Shown: one piece after another, positions 1 to 9,586 of the stretch | How positions within the stretch are numbered: position 1 is the stretch's first letter | Layout of the letters: each line of letters starts with the position of its first letter | NCBI GenBank assembly: GCA_017617315.1 | Contig: JAFZWM010000025.1 | Span: forward strand, 1-64,000 | DNA: 64,000 nucleotides | Direction: 5' to 3' | Origin: Bacteroidaceae bacterium | GTDB taxonomy: Bacteria; Bacteroidota; Bacteroidia; Bacteroidales; Bacteroidaceae | Made by a program: the position numbers and the translations under genes | Notes under the pieces: model-generated | The model's database searches: none | What the model saw: the letters and a program-made list of their open reading frames with translations, nothing else | Told to the model about the DNA's origin: nothing

Positions 1-71
1 GGCTAAAACATGAAGCCGTATCGTTTTGTACTACACCAATAGGAAGTTTTGACACATAATTTTTTTATTCT

Positions 72-401
72 TTAGAACCCGCCCCTTGTGGGACTAAATT
101 ACCAACTATTCCATCTGACCGTAGGGAAGAAATCTTACCATAAGTTTTAAAACATTAAATAACACGATAAAATTTAGGGGCATGAATTGCCATGAATTTG
201 CCACAAATTTTCATCAATTTATTTTTCTGACAATTAATCATTAAATATTTATGAAGATTCGTGGCAAATTCATGGCAATTCGTGCCTAAAAAAAAATTAA
301 TAGCAAGATTTCTTCCCTGCGGTCAAAGAGAATAGTTTGTTCAAAGATTACCTTCGGTGAGAATAGTTGGTAATTTAGTCGCCTTTGGCGACGGGTTCTA
401 A
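72..401. repeat. Large nested inverted repeat (about 330 bp)
   Basis: Three successive pairs of complementary arms nest around one centre. Bases 72-111 pair with 361-401 (shared core ACTAAATTACCAACTATTC). Bases 116-140 pair with 301-325 (TGACCGYAGGGAAGAAATCTT). Bases 173-211 pair with 251-290 (GAATTGCCATGAATTTGCCAC). No ORF of note lies inside. It could be a MITE-like element, a decayed palindromic repeat or a large terminator hairpin beyond the 3' end of the neighbouring secreted-protein gene. The pairing is read directly; the element type is inference. Confidence 0.75.
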
Positions 402-512
402 AAAATTCTTCATGTTTATTAGCGTGAGAAGATAAGTAGACAAGAAAAAGTAAAGCGCGTCAGGGAACCCCTGACGCGCCAAACCGTATTTTTAACTAAG
501 GATAAAAATCCT

Positions 513-3500
513 TTACTTGTTGAGAACCTTTACACCATTCTTGATAACGATACCCTTGAAGTTGCCATCAACCTTCTGACCTGCGAGGTTGAATACAGCA
601 CCATTCTCGGCAGCGTTAACAGTTACATTCTCTACACCTGTGTAAGCACGAGTGAATGACTCACCTGAGAGGAATTCGAGTTCGAAATCAGAGAAGATAA
701 CCCAGTCCTGAGAAAGCTTCTTATCCTTGCGGATACCAAGTTCAAGAGTCTGACCCTCCTCGACAGTAATCTTAACCTCGTTCAAGTAAACGTTAGGATC
801 CTTCTGAGTTACAACATAGAAACCATACATAGAAGCTGGATAGTAGTTTACTGCAGCAATTACATCCTTGCCATCAACCTGAACTACCTTACCTTCTGCA
901 TCTAATTCCTTTGTCTCTACACGTGTATCGAATGGATATGCACCATCACTCAAATAGCTGTATTCAACGTCATCCTTCTTATCGAATGTACCCTCTGCAA
1001 GAACTGTCTGAATCTTCTTGTCAACGAGCTGGCGAACTTCACCATCGTCAACCAATTCACGAGCGTTAGCTACCTCGTCGAATGAACGTACGCTACTGTT
1101 GTACTCGTAGATAGACTTGATGTAAGTCTTAACCTCGTTCTCGTCAGAAGTCTTCATGAAGAGAACAGCATTGTGGTCACCCCAAGTCTCAGTTGTACCA
1201 CCATTGTCCTTGTATGCCTTCAAAAGGTCAGCAGTACAAGCAGTACCATTACGATAGAGAGCCTTTACACGAAGAACATAGTCACCTGCTGGGAGGTTAG
1301 CAATCTTCTGTGAGAATGTAAATACATCCTTGTCCCAAAGCTCAGCATTGTTACGTCCGTACTCATTCTGTGAAGCATCACCTACTGTAGAAGTCCAACC
1401 TGTCTTAACATCAGTCTTACCATCATTACCAGTAGCCTGATCGAACTTAGCGTTAACCATAATAGTTGAGATATCAACAGGCTTATCTGCTGTAGCAGCC
1501 TCGCAATCGAGAGCCTTCATCTTGTTAAGAAGAATAGGAGTCTTCAATGCCTCAGCGTAAGCAAGAACTGCCTCCGTTGAAGCAAGGCCTGCAGCCAACG
1601 TAGCTTGCTGCTCTTCAACTGTCTTCTTAAGTGTCTCGTCAGCTTTAAATTCAGCTGCCTCAGTATATGCGTCATTAAGAGCCTTGTATGCATTTGCAAG
1701 AGCGTTGTACTCGTCAACCTTCTCGTATGTATCAGCCTCGTCCTTACCTGCAACACCAGCAAAGTATTCGTATGCAGGGTTAGCCCAGTTATCAGGAACG
1801 CTCTCCAATGTAGTCTTAGCATTGTAATCCTTCATCTTCTTAGCAACAGCATTCTGATAATCTGTAAACTGAGCGTATACATTAACAGCTTCCTCGTATG
1901 CAGAAGCACCTGCAACTGGATGCTTAACAGAATTAAGAAGGTCATTCAACTTCTTCTTATCACCAGCAAAGTAGTCTTCGCTGATAAGAGCTCTCAACTC
2001 ATCAGACTTCTTCTGAGCAAGGTCTGCAAAGTCTGGTTCAGCACCATAGAAGTTAAGACGGAAACCAGTAACTGTGTTAGCGATAGAACCACCACCACCA
2101 ATGAGGAGCTCACCATCGTCAACAAGTACTACAGCAGTTTCAACATCGTCCCAGCTATCTGCGCTTGAACCCCACTCCCACCAGTTGCCTGTGTTGTTTG
2201 AAGGGTTAGAAGAAACGCGAACCTCATGAGAGTTCTCTGCGAAACATCCAAGGAACTTTGGATTTGACTCATAATCACCAAGAGCATCCCAACCTCTTAC
2301 GAGACAAGATACAGAGTAGTAACCATTTGGAAGACCTACGAGCTTCTGAGCCACGCCCTCAATACCTGGCTTTCCGTCAGGATTCTTGAATGTACTTGCC
2401 CAACCTGTAGAGAAACCTATCAAACGACCATGGTGGAAGAGCTGAGTACCAGCACACCAACCTTCTGTGTGATTCTGATACTTGTACCACTGTCCCTTAA
2501 CGCTTGTGTCGATTGAAACACTTACCTTAGAAGAAATGTCTGTTCTGTCCTTCTTTCTATTATTATATGATTCAGGACCTTCCCAAGCTGTCCAAGTTTC
2601 CTCTGTAAGGTGCCAGAAGTCACCGCCAGCCTCAACTTCGTTTACTGGAGTAAACTCTGGGTTAACAAACCAAGGCTTGTTGATAAGTGAACCGAAGTTC
2701 TTTGGCTGATTTTCTGCAACTTCCTGAGTGTTAAGATATGTAGCACGAGCTGCTGAAAGAGCAGTAACAATATTTGTATAGTATTCTACAGGATTACCAA
2801 TCTTATCTGCATCACTCTCGTCCTTTGCTGCCTTCTGAACTTCAAGAGCTGCGCTAAAGTCAGCCTTACCAGCAAATTCAGTAGAAGCAATCATATCCTC
2901 ACAAGAAGCGATGATATCTGCAACCTGAAGCACAACATCCTGAGCTGCCTTGTAGTTTTCCATTGCTTCCAAAGCCTCCTTCTTGATTGCACTAAGTTCT
3001 GTTGCTGTTTTAGCCTCAGCTCTTCTCAAAGAAAGACCTTCCCAAACATCATATAAAAGACCTGCAAGAGCGTCAAAATTAGCCTCAGAGAATTCTTCCT
3101 GCAAAGCTTCAAGGTTATTCAAAACAACATCAAGCTCCTCGTCAGCAAGGTTAAAGAGACTTTCATCAGTAACAGGTCCATCATAGATTACCTGAAGATT
3201 ACCGAAGTCAAGACAGTCCTGAGGAATAGAACCTGTCTTACGGAAACCAAACCTAACGTAAGCATCCTGAGTGAGCACAAACTTCTTCTCGTTAAGATAG
3301 CATCCTGCATCGAAATATTTAGCGAATCCTTCACAACACTGTGGACACCAAGTTACCTCGACTGTACCATCTGCCTTAGTAAATTCATCCTTAAAATCGT
3401 TCATCCAGCTACCATCTGAATCATAGTGGAGACACTCAGCTTCATGATAGCCTGATTCTGCAAGAGAAGTAACGATAAGGTCATTCTCATAAGTTACAGT

Positions 3501-3935
3501 TGTCTGGTCATCTGCAAGGATATTTGCATACATGTGACCATACTTAAACTTCTTACCATTATGCAAGTTTGCAAAGTTATCGGCAGGAGTTCCTTCACGA
3601 TACATCACATTTGCCTTGAGGGTGTAAGAACCAGCAGGCACTTTAACAATCTGGTAAAAGTCTGTCAGACCCATGTTGTAGAATCCAAAGACAGCAGGAA
3701 GAGCTCCACCTGGACGATACTCGTTAGGGGCATCGCCCTTCCAAACATTACCGATAGAAGTAATGGCAAAACGTCCATACTCTTCATTACCCCTTGTTCC
3801 AGAGAAGTCATCACCAAGTTCCTTGAGACCGAGGTCTTCAGCAACATTCTGACCGATCTCCCACTTACTTGGATCTTGTCCATACATGGCTGCAGTAAAT
3901 GCCATGAGTGACACGAAAGTAAACAGTTTCTTCAT
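513..3935 (-). CDS. Large secreted multimodular protein (1140 aa)
   Basis: The protein starts with a signal peptide (about residues 1-19, cleaved before Gln) and is probably exported and surface exposed. It has no catalytic motif that I recognise. A recurring beta-sandwich signature of the form P-x-G-x-Y-x-[LV] appears three times: VPAGSYTLKANVMYREGT near the N-terminus, LPNGYYSVSCLVRGW in the middle and LPAGDYVLRVKALYRNGT near the C-terminus. Long charged helical stretches, similar in style to FIVAR linkers, separate these modules. The extreme C-terminus (VFNLAGQKVDGNFKGIVI, then a Lys-rich end) resembles the short C-terminal tails of Prevotella secreted proteins, possibly a type IX sorting-like signal. 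A carbohydrate-binding or adhesin role is plausible but not shown. It is monocistronic, with a promoter box at 4065-4072. Confidence 0.85.
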   Translation of the reverse strand: MKKLFTFVSLMAFTAAMYGQDPSKWEIGQNVAEDLGLKELGDDFSGTRGNEEYGRFAITSIGNVWKGDAPNEYRPGGALPAVFGFYNMGLTDFYQIVKVPAGSYTLKANVMYREGTPADNFANLHNGKKFKYGHMYANILADDQTTVTYENDLIVTSLAESGYHEAECLHYDSDGSWMNDFKDEFTKADGTVEVTWCPQCCEGFAKYFDAGCYLNEKKFVLTQDAYVRFGFRKTGSIPQDCLDFGNLQVIYDGPVTDESLFNLADEELDVVLNNLEALQEEFSEANFDALAGLLYDVWEGLSLRRAEAKTATELSAIKKEALEAMENYKAAQDVVLQVADIIASCEDMIASTEFAGKADFSAALEVQKAAKDESDADKIGNPVEYYTNIVTALSAARATYLNTQEVAENQPKNFGSLINKPWFVNPEFTPVNEVEAGGDFWHLTEETWTAWEGPESYNNRKKDRTDISSKVSVSIDTSVKGQWYKYQNHTEGWCAGTQLFHHGRLIGFSTGWASTFKNPDGKPGIEGVAQKLVGLPNGYYSVSCLVRGWDALGDYESNPKFLGCFAENSHEVRVSSNPSNNTGNWWEWGSSADSWDDVETAVVLVDDGELLIGGGGSIANTVTGFRLNFYGAEPDFADLAQKKSDELRALISEDYFAGDKKKLNDLLNSVKHPVAGASAYEEAVNVYAQFTDYQNAVAKKMKDYNAKTTLESVPDNWANPAYEYFAGVAGKDEADTYEKVDEYNALANAYKALNDAYTEAAEFKADETLKKTVEEQQATLAAGLASTEAVLAYAEALKTPILLNKMKALDCEAATADKPVDISTIMVNAKFDQATGNDGKTDVKTGWTSTVGDASQNEYGRNNAELWDKDVFTFSQKIANLPAGDYVLRVKALYRNGTACTADLLKAYKDNGGTTETWGDHNAVLFMKTSDENEVKTYIKSIYEYNSSVRSFDEVANARELVDDGEVRQLVDKKIQTVLAEGTFDKKDDVEYSYLSDGAYPFDTRVETKELDAEGKVVQVDGKDVIAAVNYYPASMYGFYVVTQKDPNVYLNEVKITVEEGQTLELGIRKDKKLSQDWVIFSDFELEFLSGESFTRAYTGVENVTVNAAENGAVFNLAGQKVDGNFKGIVIKNGVKVLNK

Positions 3936-4064
3936 GATTAAGAAATGTGTTAGTTAATATAAAAAGGTTAATTAATAAAATCCCTCATTTATTATAGGAA
4001 ATAGACAAAACATTTTGCTTAAGATTTTTAAGGTCGTGTATATGCTAATCCCATTAATCAGTCG

Positions 4065-4072
4065 CAAAATTA
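4065..4072 (-). promoter_or_regulatory. Promoter -7 box for the secreted protein
   Basis: The minus strand reads TAATTTTG, matching the Bacteroidota consensus TAnnTTTG. It lies about 130 nt upstream of the ATG at 3935, implying a long 5' leader. I could not fix a clear TTTG -33 box. Confidence 0.5.
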
Positions 4073-4212
4073 CGGTTTTGTACACGACAGCACTTTGTAA
4101 TTTGTTACAATTACTACCTAATTTGTAACATAAAGCTCAAAAATGTAGTAAATGTAACAGAAATGGGCGTATTTCAAGGATGTTTCAAATGTGTCATTTT
4201 TACACCCAAAAG

Positions 4213-5028
4213 CTAATATTGTGGGTATGTCTTCCAAAATTTATGTAACAAGAAATATGACGGATAAGACAAAATGACTACTAAAATAATGCAATATATG
4301 GTAGCCATTTCATAGTCATAGCCACCACAAAAACGCATCAAAATAACGCATGCTGTATTATTCAAGATATGGGCTATAGAACTAAGGATGATATTGCCCG
4401 TCTTGATATAAATGCAAGCAAAGAGCAATCCAACGAAGAAGGCAAAGCACACCTGTGCAGGATTGCCATGTGCAAGGCCGAAGCAAAGAGAGGAGAAGAT
4501 AATAGCTGAACGACGGGATGCCCCACTTGACAACATACTCTTTATGATTGCCTCTCGGAATATCAGTTCCTCAAACACAGGACCTATAACGGCAATAGTA
4601 ACCATTCCGCATACGCTACCAGACATAGACATAAACAGTTCCGCATTATTATCTGGGATATCGAGCGCCTGGACGATGGCATCACACACAGCCAAATACA
4701 GGATAGCTCCCAATAAAGCAACCCAAACGTGCTTCCATGCCACCATACCGAAATCGAACGACTGACGGAAGTCTGACATCTTCATAAAGCGTGCCACACC
4801 CACGCATACGAGTCCCGTCACCAAGATGGTAACTGGTACATAGTCCACAAAGTACGACATGAAGTGTTCATCGAATGACGCATCTCCTGACGACATAAGT
4901 GAGCCAAGAGACACCGACGCATCTGGGTTGAACTTCAACAGAAGCAAAGCGATGGCAATGGCTACCACGGAACTCATAATCACATATAATAATGTGAGGA
5001 TTACTGGTCTGAAATATTTGTCTAACAT
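4213..5028 (-). CDS. CPBP-family intramembrane metalloprotease
   Basis: A 271-aa polytopic membrane protein with several hydrophobic segments. The C-terminal half carries the CPBP (Abi/CAAX protease) motifs. Motif 1 is EELIFREAI (EExxxR), motif 2 is FGLAHG (FxxxH) and motif 3 is the HILNN block. All expected metal and catalytic residues are present, so it is probably an active membrane protease. It is the most intact of three adjacent paralogues and ends with the shared KFWKT sequence. The family includes prenyl-CAAX proteases and bacteriocin-immunity proteins; the substrate is unknown. The start at 5028 gives a normal N-terminal transmembrane helix. Confidence 0.85.
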   Translation of the reverse strand: MLDKYFRPVILTLLYVIMSSVVAIAIALLLLKFNPDASVSLGSLMSSGDASFDEHFMSYFVDYVPVTILVTGLVCVGVARFMKMSDFRQSFDFGMVAWKHVWVALLGAILYLAVCDAIVQALDIPDNNAELFMSMSGSVCGMVTIAVIGPVFEELIFREAIIKSMLSSGASRRSAIIFSSLCFGLAHGNPAQVCFAFFVGLLFACIYIKTGNIILSSIAHILNNTACVILMRFCGGYDYEMATIYCIILVVILSYPSYFLLHKFWKTYPQY

Positions 5029-5370
5029 TTTAAAATTAACAATTAATAATTAACAACTAACATGCTGGTACGCAAAGAGCGATTAGCAATTAATAATTAA
5101 CAACTAAGCGAAGCGGTCTCACTGACCAACGGGAAATAATTAACATGCTGGTACGCGAAAATCATGCGCTACACGCCAGTAAGAAAAACAAAAGAAAACA
5201 TTGGGAAACAAAAGAAAGCCAATTCTTCTGCCTGTCCATCGAGAAAACCAGTATTCTAATAATTATCGTATCATTCAAAAAATGTTTTCTTTTGTTTTCC
5301 CATGTTTCACTTCCTTTCGTTCTGTGAGAGAAGTTCTTTTGTTTTTCTAATTGGCACTTTTGGCACATAA
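5029..5370. other. Intergenic region with direct and inverted repeats
   Basis: No gene is visible. A 16-nt word, TAACATGCTGGTACGC, occurs twice, around 5059 and 5141. One copy of the AGCGAAGCGGT repeat family lies at 5103-5136. An A-rich stretch (about 5180-5215) and a T-rich stretch (about 5277-5350) are largely complementary (AAAACAAAAGAAAACAT against ATGTTTTCTTTTGTTTT) and could form a long hairpin or bidirectional terminator. Short ORFs on both strands are low complexity and not credible. Confidence 0.6.
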
Positions 5371-6222
5371 TCATTCCACGGCCTCAATCTTTGCATCATC
5401 AAATGGGAGATGGCGTCCATCTGGGAGAGGAGTCTTCCAGAACTTCCAAAGAAGGAAGATGGCTGGAGGAGTGAAAACAAAAAACAAAACAACATAATAA
5501 GATGTTGGCATATCTGTATTTATATTCAGGAGATCAAACTCACGCGAAACGACATATTGAAATAAATAAATAGAAATCCTTATTATAGTAGTTAAGACAA
5601 CACTACCAGTCTTAATAAACAATATGCCAAAAAGAATGCCGTGACAAAAATAAATAGGAACATCCCACGGATCACCAATAGCAACTAGCGCATAGCATAA
5701 CACAGAGCATATAAGCGCCTGCAAGGGAGTTGCTCCCTTAGAGAACATATACCTTATAATTATATCTCGGAATATCAGTTCTTCAAGTACACGAGACAAA
5801 AAAATCAAAGCAATAGCACCATATACATTTTCCAACATCCTAAACATAGCATCCGAACGATACGAGCTAAACTGTAAAATGTGTACAGAAACAAAAACAA
5901 CAAAAATAAAACATACAGAGCCAGCAAACGGTATCCAGATATTTTTCCAATCAATACTTTTACAATCAAACGAATGACGGAAATCTACCATTTTCATAAG
6001 GTACGCAATTGCGATAGTAAGCAAAGTATTGATTATGATAGCCACACCTATATAAGGTGATAACATCTCAACATAGTTTTGTCCAACGTCATCATCTCCC
6101 GAAGCAAAAACAAAGCTATCGTAATCAAAAAAAAATAGTAAAGTCAGTATCAAGAATAAAGATACCATCATAGAAAGGAAATAAAATATGACCAGCAAGA
6201 ATGGTTTGATAAACTTTTTCAT
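5371..6222 (-). CDS. CPBP-family membrane protein, active site partly lost
   Basis: A 283-aa paralogue of the neighbouring CPBP protease with multiple membrane segments. Motif 1 is kept (EELIFRDII). The motif 2 His is gone: the aligned segment reads LCYALVAIGDP instead of the expected FxxxH. Motif 3 reads IRISIY in place of AHILNN. Full peptidase activity is therefore doubtful. The C-terminus shares a strongly conserved FLLWKFWKTPLPDGR tail with the next gene, suggesting retained function in another role. It lies 27 nt from the downstream-numbered paralogue, consistent with a shared transcript. Confidence 0.75.
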   Translation of the reverse strand: MKKFIKPFLLVIFYFLSMMVSLFLILTLLFFFDYDSFVFASGDDDVGQNYVEMLSPYIGVAIIINTLLTIAIAYLMKMVDFRHSFDCKSIDWKNIWIPFAGSVCFIFVVFVSVHILQFSSYRSDAMFRMLENVYGAIALIFLSRVLEELIFRDIIIRYMFSKGATPLQALICSVLCYALVAIGDPWDVPIYFCHGILFGILFIKTGSVVLTTIIRISIYLFQYVVSREFDLLNINTDMPTSYYVVLFFVFTPPAIFLLWKFWKTPLPDGRHLPFDDAKIEAVE

Positions 6223-6249
6223 AATAATCCAATATTTAAGCCTATAAAA

Positions 6250-7098
6250 TTAAGATGCACTCTCTACATTTACGGAATCGAATGGGGTACGACGCCCATC
6301 CGGGATAGGTGTCTTCCAGAACTTCCAGAGAAGGAAGATGGCTGGAGGAGTGACAACGATAAATAAAACCACATGATAGATAAGTGGAAGTTCATAATCA
6401 ATACCTATCGTTGGGGATATAAGAAAGCGGAAAACGAACATCAGAAACAAAAAGATTGTTTCCAAAACAACACTTCCCGTCTTTACATACAGAATCACAA
6501 AAACCGTCCCTTGAAGAAGCACATAAGGTAACTGCATATAGTCATATAAATAGAGAATGGAATAGCAAAACACAGAGCATATACAAGCATGGAGGAGAGA
6601 CGTACCCTTTGATAGCAGATACCTTACGACTGCTTCCCTAAAAACCATGGCAACAAAAACAGAGCCAAAGCATAAAGTCATAAAGGCGTTCATAACAGAA
6701 TCAATTTTGACATCAATATTTGAATTTTTTGCCAAATTAAAATAATCCAATATACTATAAAGATGACCTATAGACCAAATCGAAAATGTGGCGCCTACAA
6801 TAGGTATCCATACAGTTCTCCAATCAATATTCTTGAAATCAAAAGCATGCTTGAAATTTGACATTTTCAAAAAGTATGCAAATAATAGCAGCAACAAACC
6901 AGAACCAACGGGGTGAACCCAAAGATAAGGCTGCATCAATTCTACATAGTTATCACCCCAATCATTCCATTCCACCGAACTAAAAACAATACTATCATAT
7001 TTGACACAGAACAAACACAACGCAACTGCGGCCATCATCATAAACGTAAAAAGGAAATAAGCAAACGGTAACAAAAATGGTTTGATATACTTTTTCAT
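6250..7098 (-). CDS. CPBP-like membrane protein, active site lost
   Basis: A 282-aa third paralogue and the first of the cluster in transcription order. Motif 1 reads VAMVFREAV, so the catalytic Glu pair is absent although the Arg remains. The motif 2 and motif 3 histidines are also missing (LYLYDYMQLPY and FLFLMFVF at the aligned positions). The fold-defining hydrophobic segments and the FLLWKFWKTPIPDGR tail persist. It is best described as a pseudoprotease. The reading frame is intact over the full length, so it is not an obvious pseudogene. Confidence 0.7.
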   Translation of the reverse strand: MKKYIKPFLLPFAYFLFTFMMMAAVALCLFCVKYDSIVFSSVEWNDWGDNYVELMQPYLWVHPVGSGLLLLLFAYFLKMSNFKHAFDFKNIDWRTVWIPIVGATFSIWSIGHLYSILDYFNLAKNSNIDVKIDSVMNAFMTLCFGSVFVAMVFREAVVRYLLSKGTSLLHACICSVFCYSILYLYDYMQLPYVLLQGTVFVILYVKTGSVVLETIFLFLMFVFRFLISPTIGIDYELPLIYHVVLFIVVTPPAIFLLWKFWKTPIPDGRRTPFDSVNVESAS

Positions 7099-7237
7099 AC
7101 TGCATTAAATTAAAATTTCACCTAATAAAATTATTCACCTATAAAAAATTAAGAATTAAGATTTGGAAAAGAATATCATCCATATAGACACACATTCATA
7201 ATACAATTCTTAATTCTTAAATCTTAACTCTTAATTC

Positions 7238-8359
7238 TTAAAGCACTCCCTTGCTACTTGGGAGCTGGAACTTGTAAATGTCACGCTTTACAGCCATCTT
7301 GATGCTACGGGCAAGTGCCTTGAAGATGCCTTCTATCTTGTGATGCTCATTATCACCCTCTGCCTTGATGTTGAGATTCATGCGGGCAGCATCGGAGAAG
7401 CTCTTGAAGAAATGGAGGAACATTTCTGTAGGCATATTGCCCACATACTCGCGATGGAACTCGGCGTCCCACACGAGCCAAGCACGTCCACCAAAGTCGA
7501 GAGCTACCTGACAGAGACAGTCGTCCATAGGGAGAGTGTAGCCATAGCGTTCAATACCTCTCTTGTCGCCAAGAGCCTTGTTGATACACTCGCCAAGGGC
7601 AATACCCGTATCTTCTATCGTATGGTGTTCATCCACATTAAGGTCGCCATTTACCTTGATGCGGAGGTCGATACTGCCGTGCTTTCCAATCTGTTCGAGC
7701 ATGTGGTCAAAGAAGCCAAGGCCTGTATTGATGTCGCACTTGCCTGTTCCGTCAAGGTCGAGCCAGATGTCAATATCCGTCTCCTTTGTGGTACGACGAA
7801 CAGAAGCGATACGCTCGCCAGCAAAGAGTATCTCGGTAATCTTGTCCCATGAATCAACACAACGAAGGGTTGCGTTTTCCGCAAACAGAGGCGACTCAGA
7901 AACGGCTGGGTCGGAGCTTATGATAAGAGCCTTACAGCCAAGGTTGAGTGCAAGCTGGGCATCCGTAAGGCGGTCACCTATGACATAACAATTAGCGAGA
8001 TCGTAGTCGCCCGTCATATACTTGGTAAGCATACCTGTACCCGGCTTACGAGTAGGCAGGTTGTCCTCTGGGAAACTACGGTCTATAAGTTGATCGTCAA
8101 ACTCTATGCCCTCGCCCTTGAGGGTGTTGAGCATAAGGTTATGAGTTGGCCAAAAAGTGTCCTCTGGGTAGGAATCCGTACCAAGGCCGTCCTGATTGCT
8201 AACCATGACAAACTCGAAGTCAAGCTTCGTGCGTATGAAATTAAGGTTGCGGATTACTCCCGGAACGAACTGGAACTTCTCGAATGAGTCAATCTGCTCG
8301 TCAGCTGGCTCAACGAGGATGGTTCCATCACGATCAATAAATAATGCTGTTTTTTTCAT
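7238..8359 (-). CDS. hisB: Bifunctional histidinol-phosphatase / imidazoleglycerol-phosphate dehydratase
   Basis: HisB carries out two steps of histidine synthesis. Residues 1 to about 165 form a HAD phosphatase, seen from FIDRDGTI (DxDxT nucleophile motif) and the later [11 protein letters not shown] loop. Residues from about 180 to 373 form the imidazoleglycerol-phosphate dehydratase, with its metal-binding [15 protein letters not shown] and [14 protein letters not shown] motifs. The length of 373 aa is usual for the fused enterobacterial-type enzyme. It is the last gene of hisG-hisD-hisC-hisB, 60 nt downstream of hisC. Confidence 0.96.
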   Translation of the reverse strand: MKKTALFIDRDGTILVEPADEQIDSFEKFQFVPGVIRNLNFIRTKLDFEFVMVSNQDGLGTDSYPEDTFWPTHNLMLNTLKGEGIEFDDQLIDRSFPEDNLPTRKPGTGMLTKYMTGDYDLANCYVIGDRLTDAQLALNLGCKALIISSDPAVSESPLFAENATLRCVDSWDKITEILFAGERIASVRRTTKETDIDIWLDLDGTGKCDINTGLGFFDHMLEQIGKHGSIDLRIKVNGDLNVDEHHTIEDTGIALGECINKALGDKRGIERYGYTLPMDDCLCQVALDFGGRAWLVWDAEFHREYVGNMPTEMFLHFFKSFSDAARMNLNIKAEGDNEHHKIEGIFKALARSIKMAVKRDIYKFQLPSSKGVL

Positions 8360-8419
8360 GCGTGTGTATTTGTGAGGTTCTGCCGAACTCGGCAGAACGG
8401 ATTCTTCATTCTACATTCT

Positions 8420-9469
8420 TCATTCTACATTATCCCGATACTGGCGGAGGGCAGAGAGAAGCTTTGTGTTCTCCTCCTTTGTTCCAATAGTAACACGAAT
8501 ACAGTCGTCACAAAGGATGACACGATTACGATTACGAACGACAATACCCTTCTCCACAAGGTAACGGTAAATCTTGTCAGCACCCTTCACCTTAGCAAGG
8601 AAGAAGTTGGCGTCCGTAGGATAAACCTTCACGCATATTGGGAGTGTGGCAAAAGCATTTACGAGCATCTGTCTCTCATCAAGAATGAGGGATATGTGAC
8701 GCTGGAGGAGAGTGGTGTTAGAGAGAATCTCAACAGCCTTCTCCTGAGTGAGGATATTCACATTATAAGGATACTTAACCTTATTGAACAAGGCTATGAT
8801 GTCCGTAGAGGCAAATGCCATGCCAAGACGGATACCTGCCGCGCCCCATGCCTTAGAGAATGTGTTAAGCACGATAAGGTTAGGATACTTGTCGATATCC
8901 ATACGGAAAGGACGCTGTGAGCAGAAATCGGAATAAGCCTCATCGACAATCACGATTCCCTGGAACTCACGGATGACCTTCTCTATCTTCTCGCGCATAA
9001 AGACATTACCCGTAGGGTTGTTTGGCGAACAGATGAAGATAATCTTGGTGTTATCGTCACAGGCAGCAAGGAGGGCTTCTGGCGAGAAGTCATAGTTCTC
9101 GTCAAGAAGAACCTTGCGGTACTCTACGTCATTTGTCTCTGCACATACCTCATACATCCCGTATGTAGGGGCGATTGCCACCACATTATCCTTACCCGGA
9201 CGGCAGAAGATACGGAAAGGGAGGTCGATGGCCTCATCAGAGCCGTTGCCAAGGAAGATGTTCTCCTCCTTCACGCCCTTGAGAGGGGCGATAAGAGCCT
9301 TTACCTTATCCTGAAGAGGGTCAGGATAACGGTTCACATTATTATTGTAAGGGTTCTCGTTGGCGTCAATAAAGACGTCAGCCTTGAAACCCTTGAACTC
9401 GTCACGAGCGCAACTATATGGTTTGAGTGCCCAGATGTTTGGGCGAACTAAGTCTTGAAGATTTTTCAT
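8420..9469 (-). CDS. hisC: Histidinol-phosphate aminotransferase
   Basis: A 349-aa fold-type I PLP enzyme that transaminates imidazole acetol phosphate to histidinol phosphate with glutamate. The PLP lysine lies in [16 protein letters not shown]. The NPNNPTG-like segment appears as CSPNNPTG, and the substrate and PLP loop DEAYSDF is present. It sits between hisD and hisB. The gap to hisD contains REP-like palindromes. Length and motif order match HisC. Confidence 0.95.
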   Translation of the reverse strand: MKNLQDLVRPNIWALKPYSCARDEFKGFKADVFIDANENPYNNNVNRYPDPLQDKVKALIAPLKGVKEENIFLGNGSDEAIDLPFRIFCRPGKDNVVAIAPTYGMYEVCAETNDVEYRKVLLDENYDFSPEALLAACDDNTKIIFICSPNNPTGNVFMREKIEKVIREFQGIVIVDEAYSDFCSQRPFRMDIDKYPNLIVLNTFSKAWGAAGIRLGMAFASTDIIALFNKVKYPYNVNILTQEKAVEILSNTTLLQRHISLILDERQMLVNAFATLPICVKVYPTDANFFLAKVKGADKIYRYLVEKGIVVRNRNRVILCDDCIRVTIGTKEENTKLLSALRQYRDNVE

Positions 9470-9503
9470 ATTCCTTCGTCATTTTGAGGTTAAAAGGAGA
9501 ATA

Positions 9504-9586
9504 TCAGCCAAGTATGGCTGATATATGGAGGCATCAGCCAAAGACGGCTGAAGAGACGGATGGCAAACATCAGCCATGGACGGCAG
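9504..9586. repeat. Three REP-like palindromes between hisC and hisD
   Basis: Three copies of a short palindrome lie in tandem: TCAGCCAAGTATGGCTGA (9504-9521), TCAGCCAAAGACGGCTGA (9534-9551) and CAGCCATGGACGGCAG (about 9571-9586). The last copy overlaps the hisD stop codon, so the final codons of hisD are part of the repeat. The same family occurs at 10891, 11871, 11901, 11932, 14581 and 29122. Confidence 0.75.

Noticed and set aside
1605..2168. 187-aa plus-strand frame inside the large secreted-protein gene
   Set aside because: It is the shadow of the strong minus-strand gene, Val/Leu/Ser-rich without domains, and lacks a promoter.
5145..5374. Short frames on both strands between two CPBP genes
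   Set aside because: They are Lys- or Phe-rich products of A/T-rich inverted repeats, without a promoter or domain.
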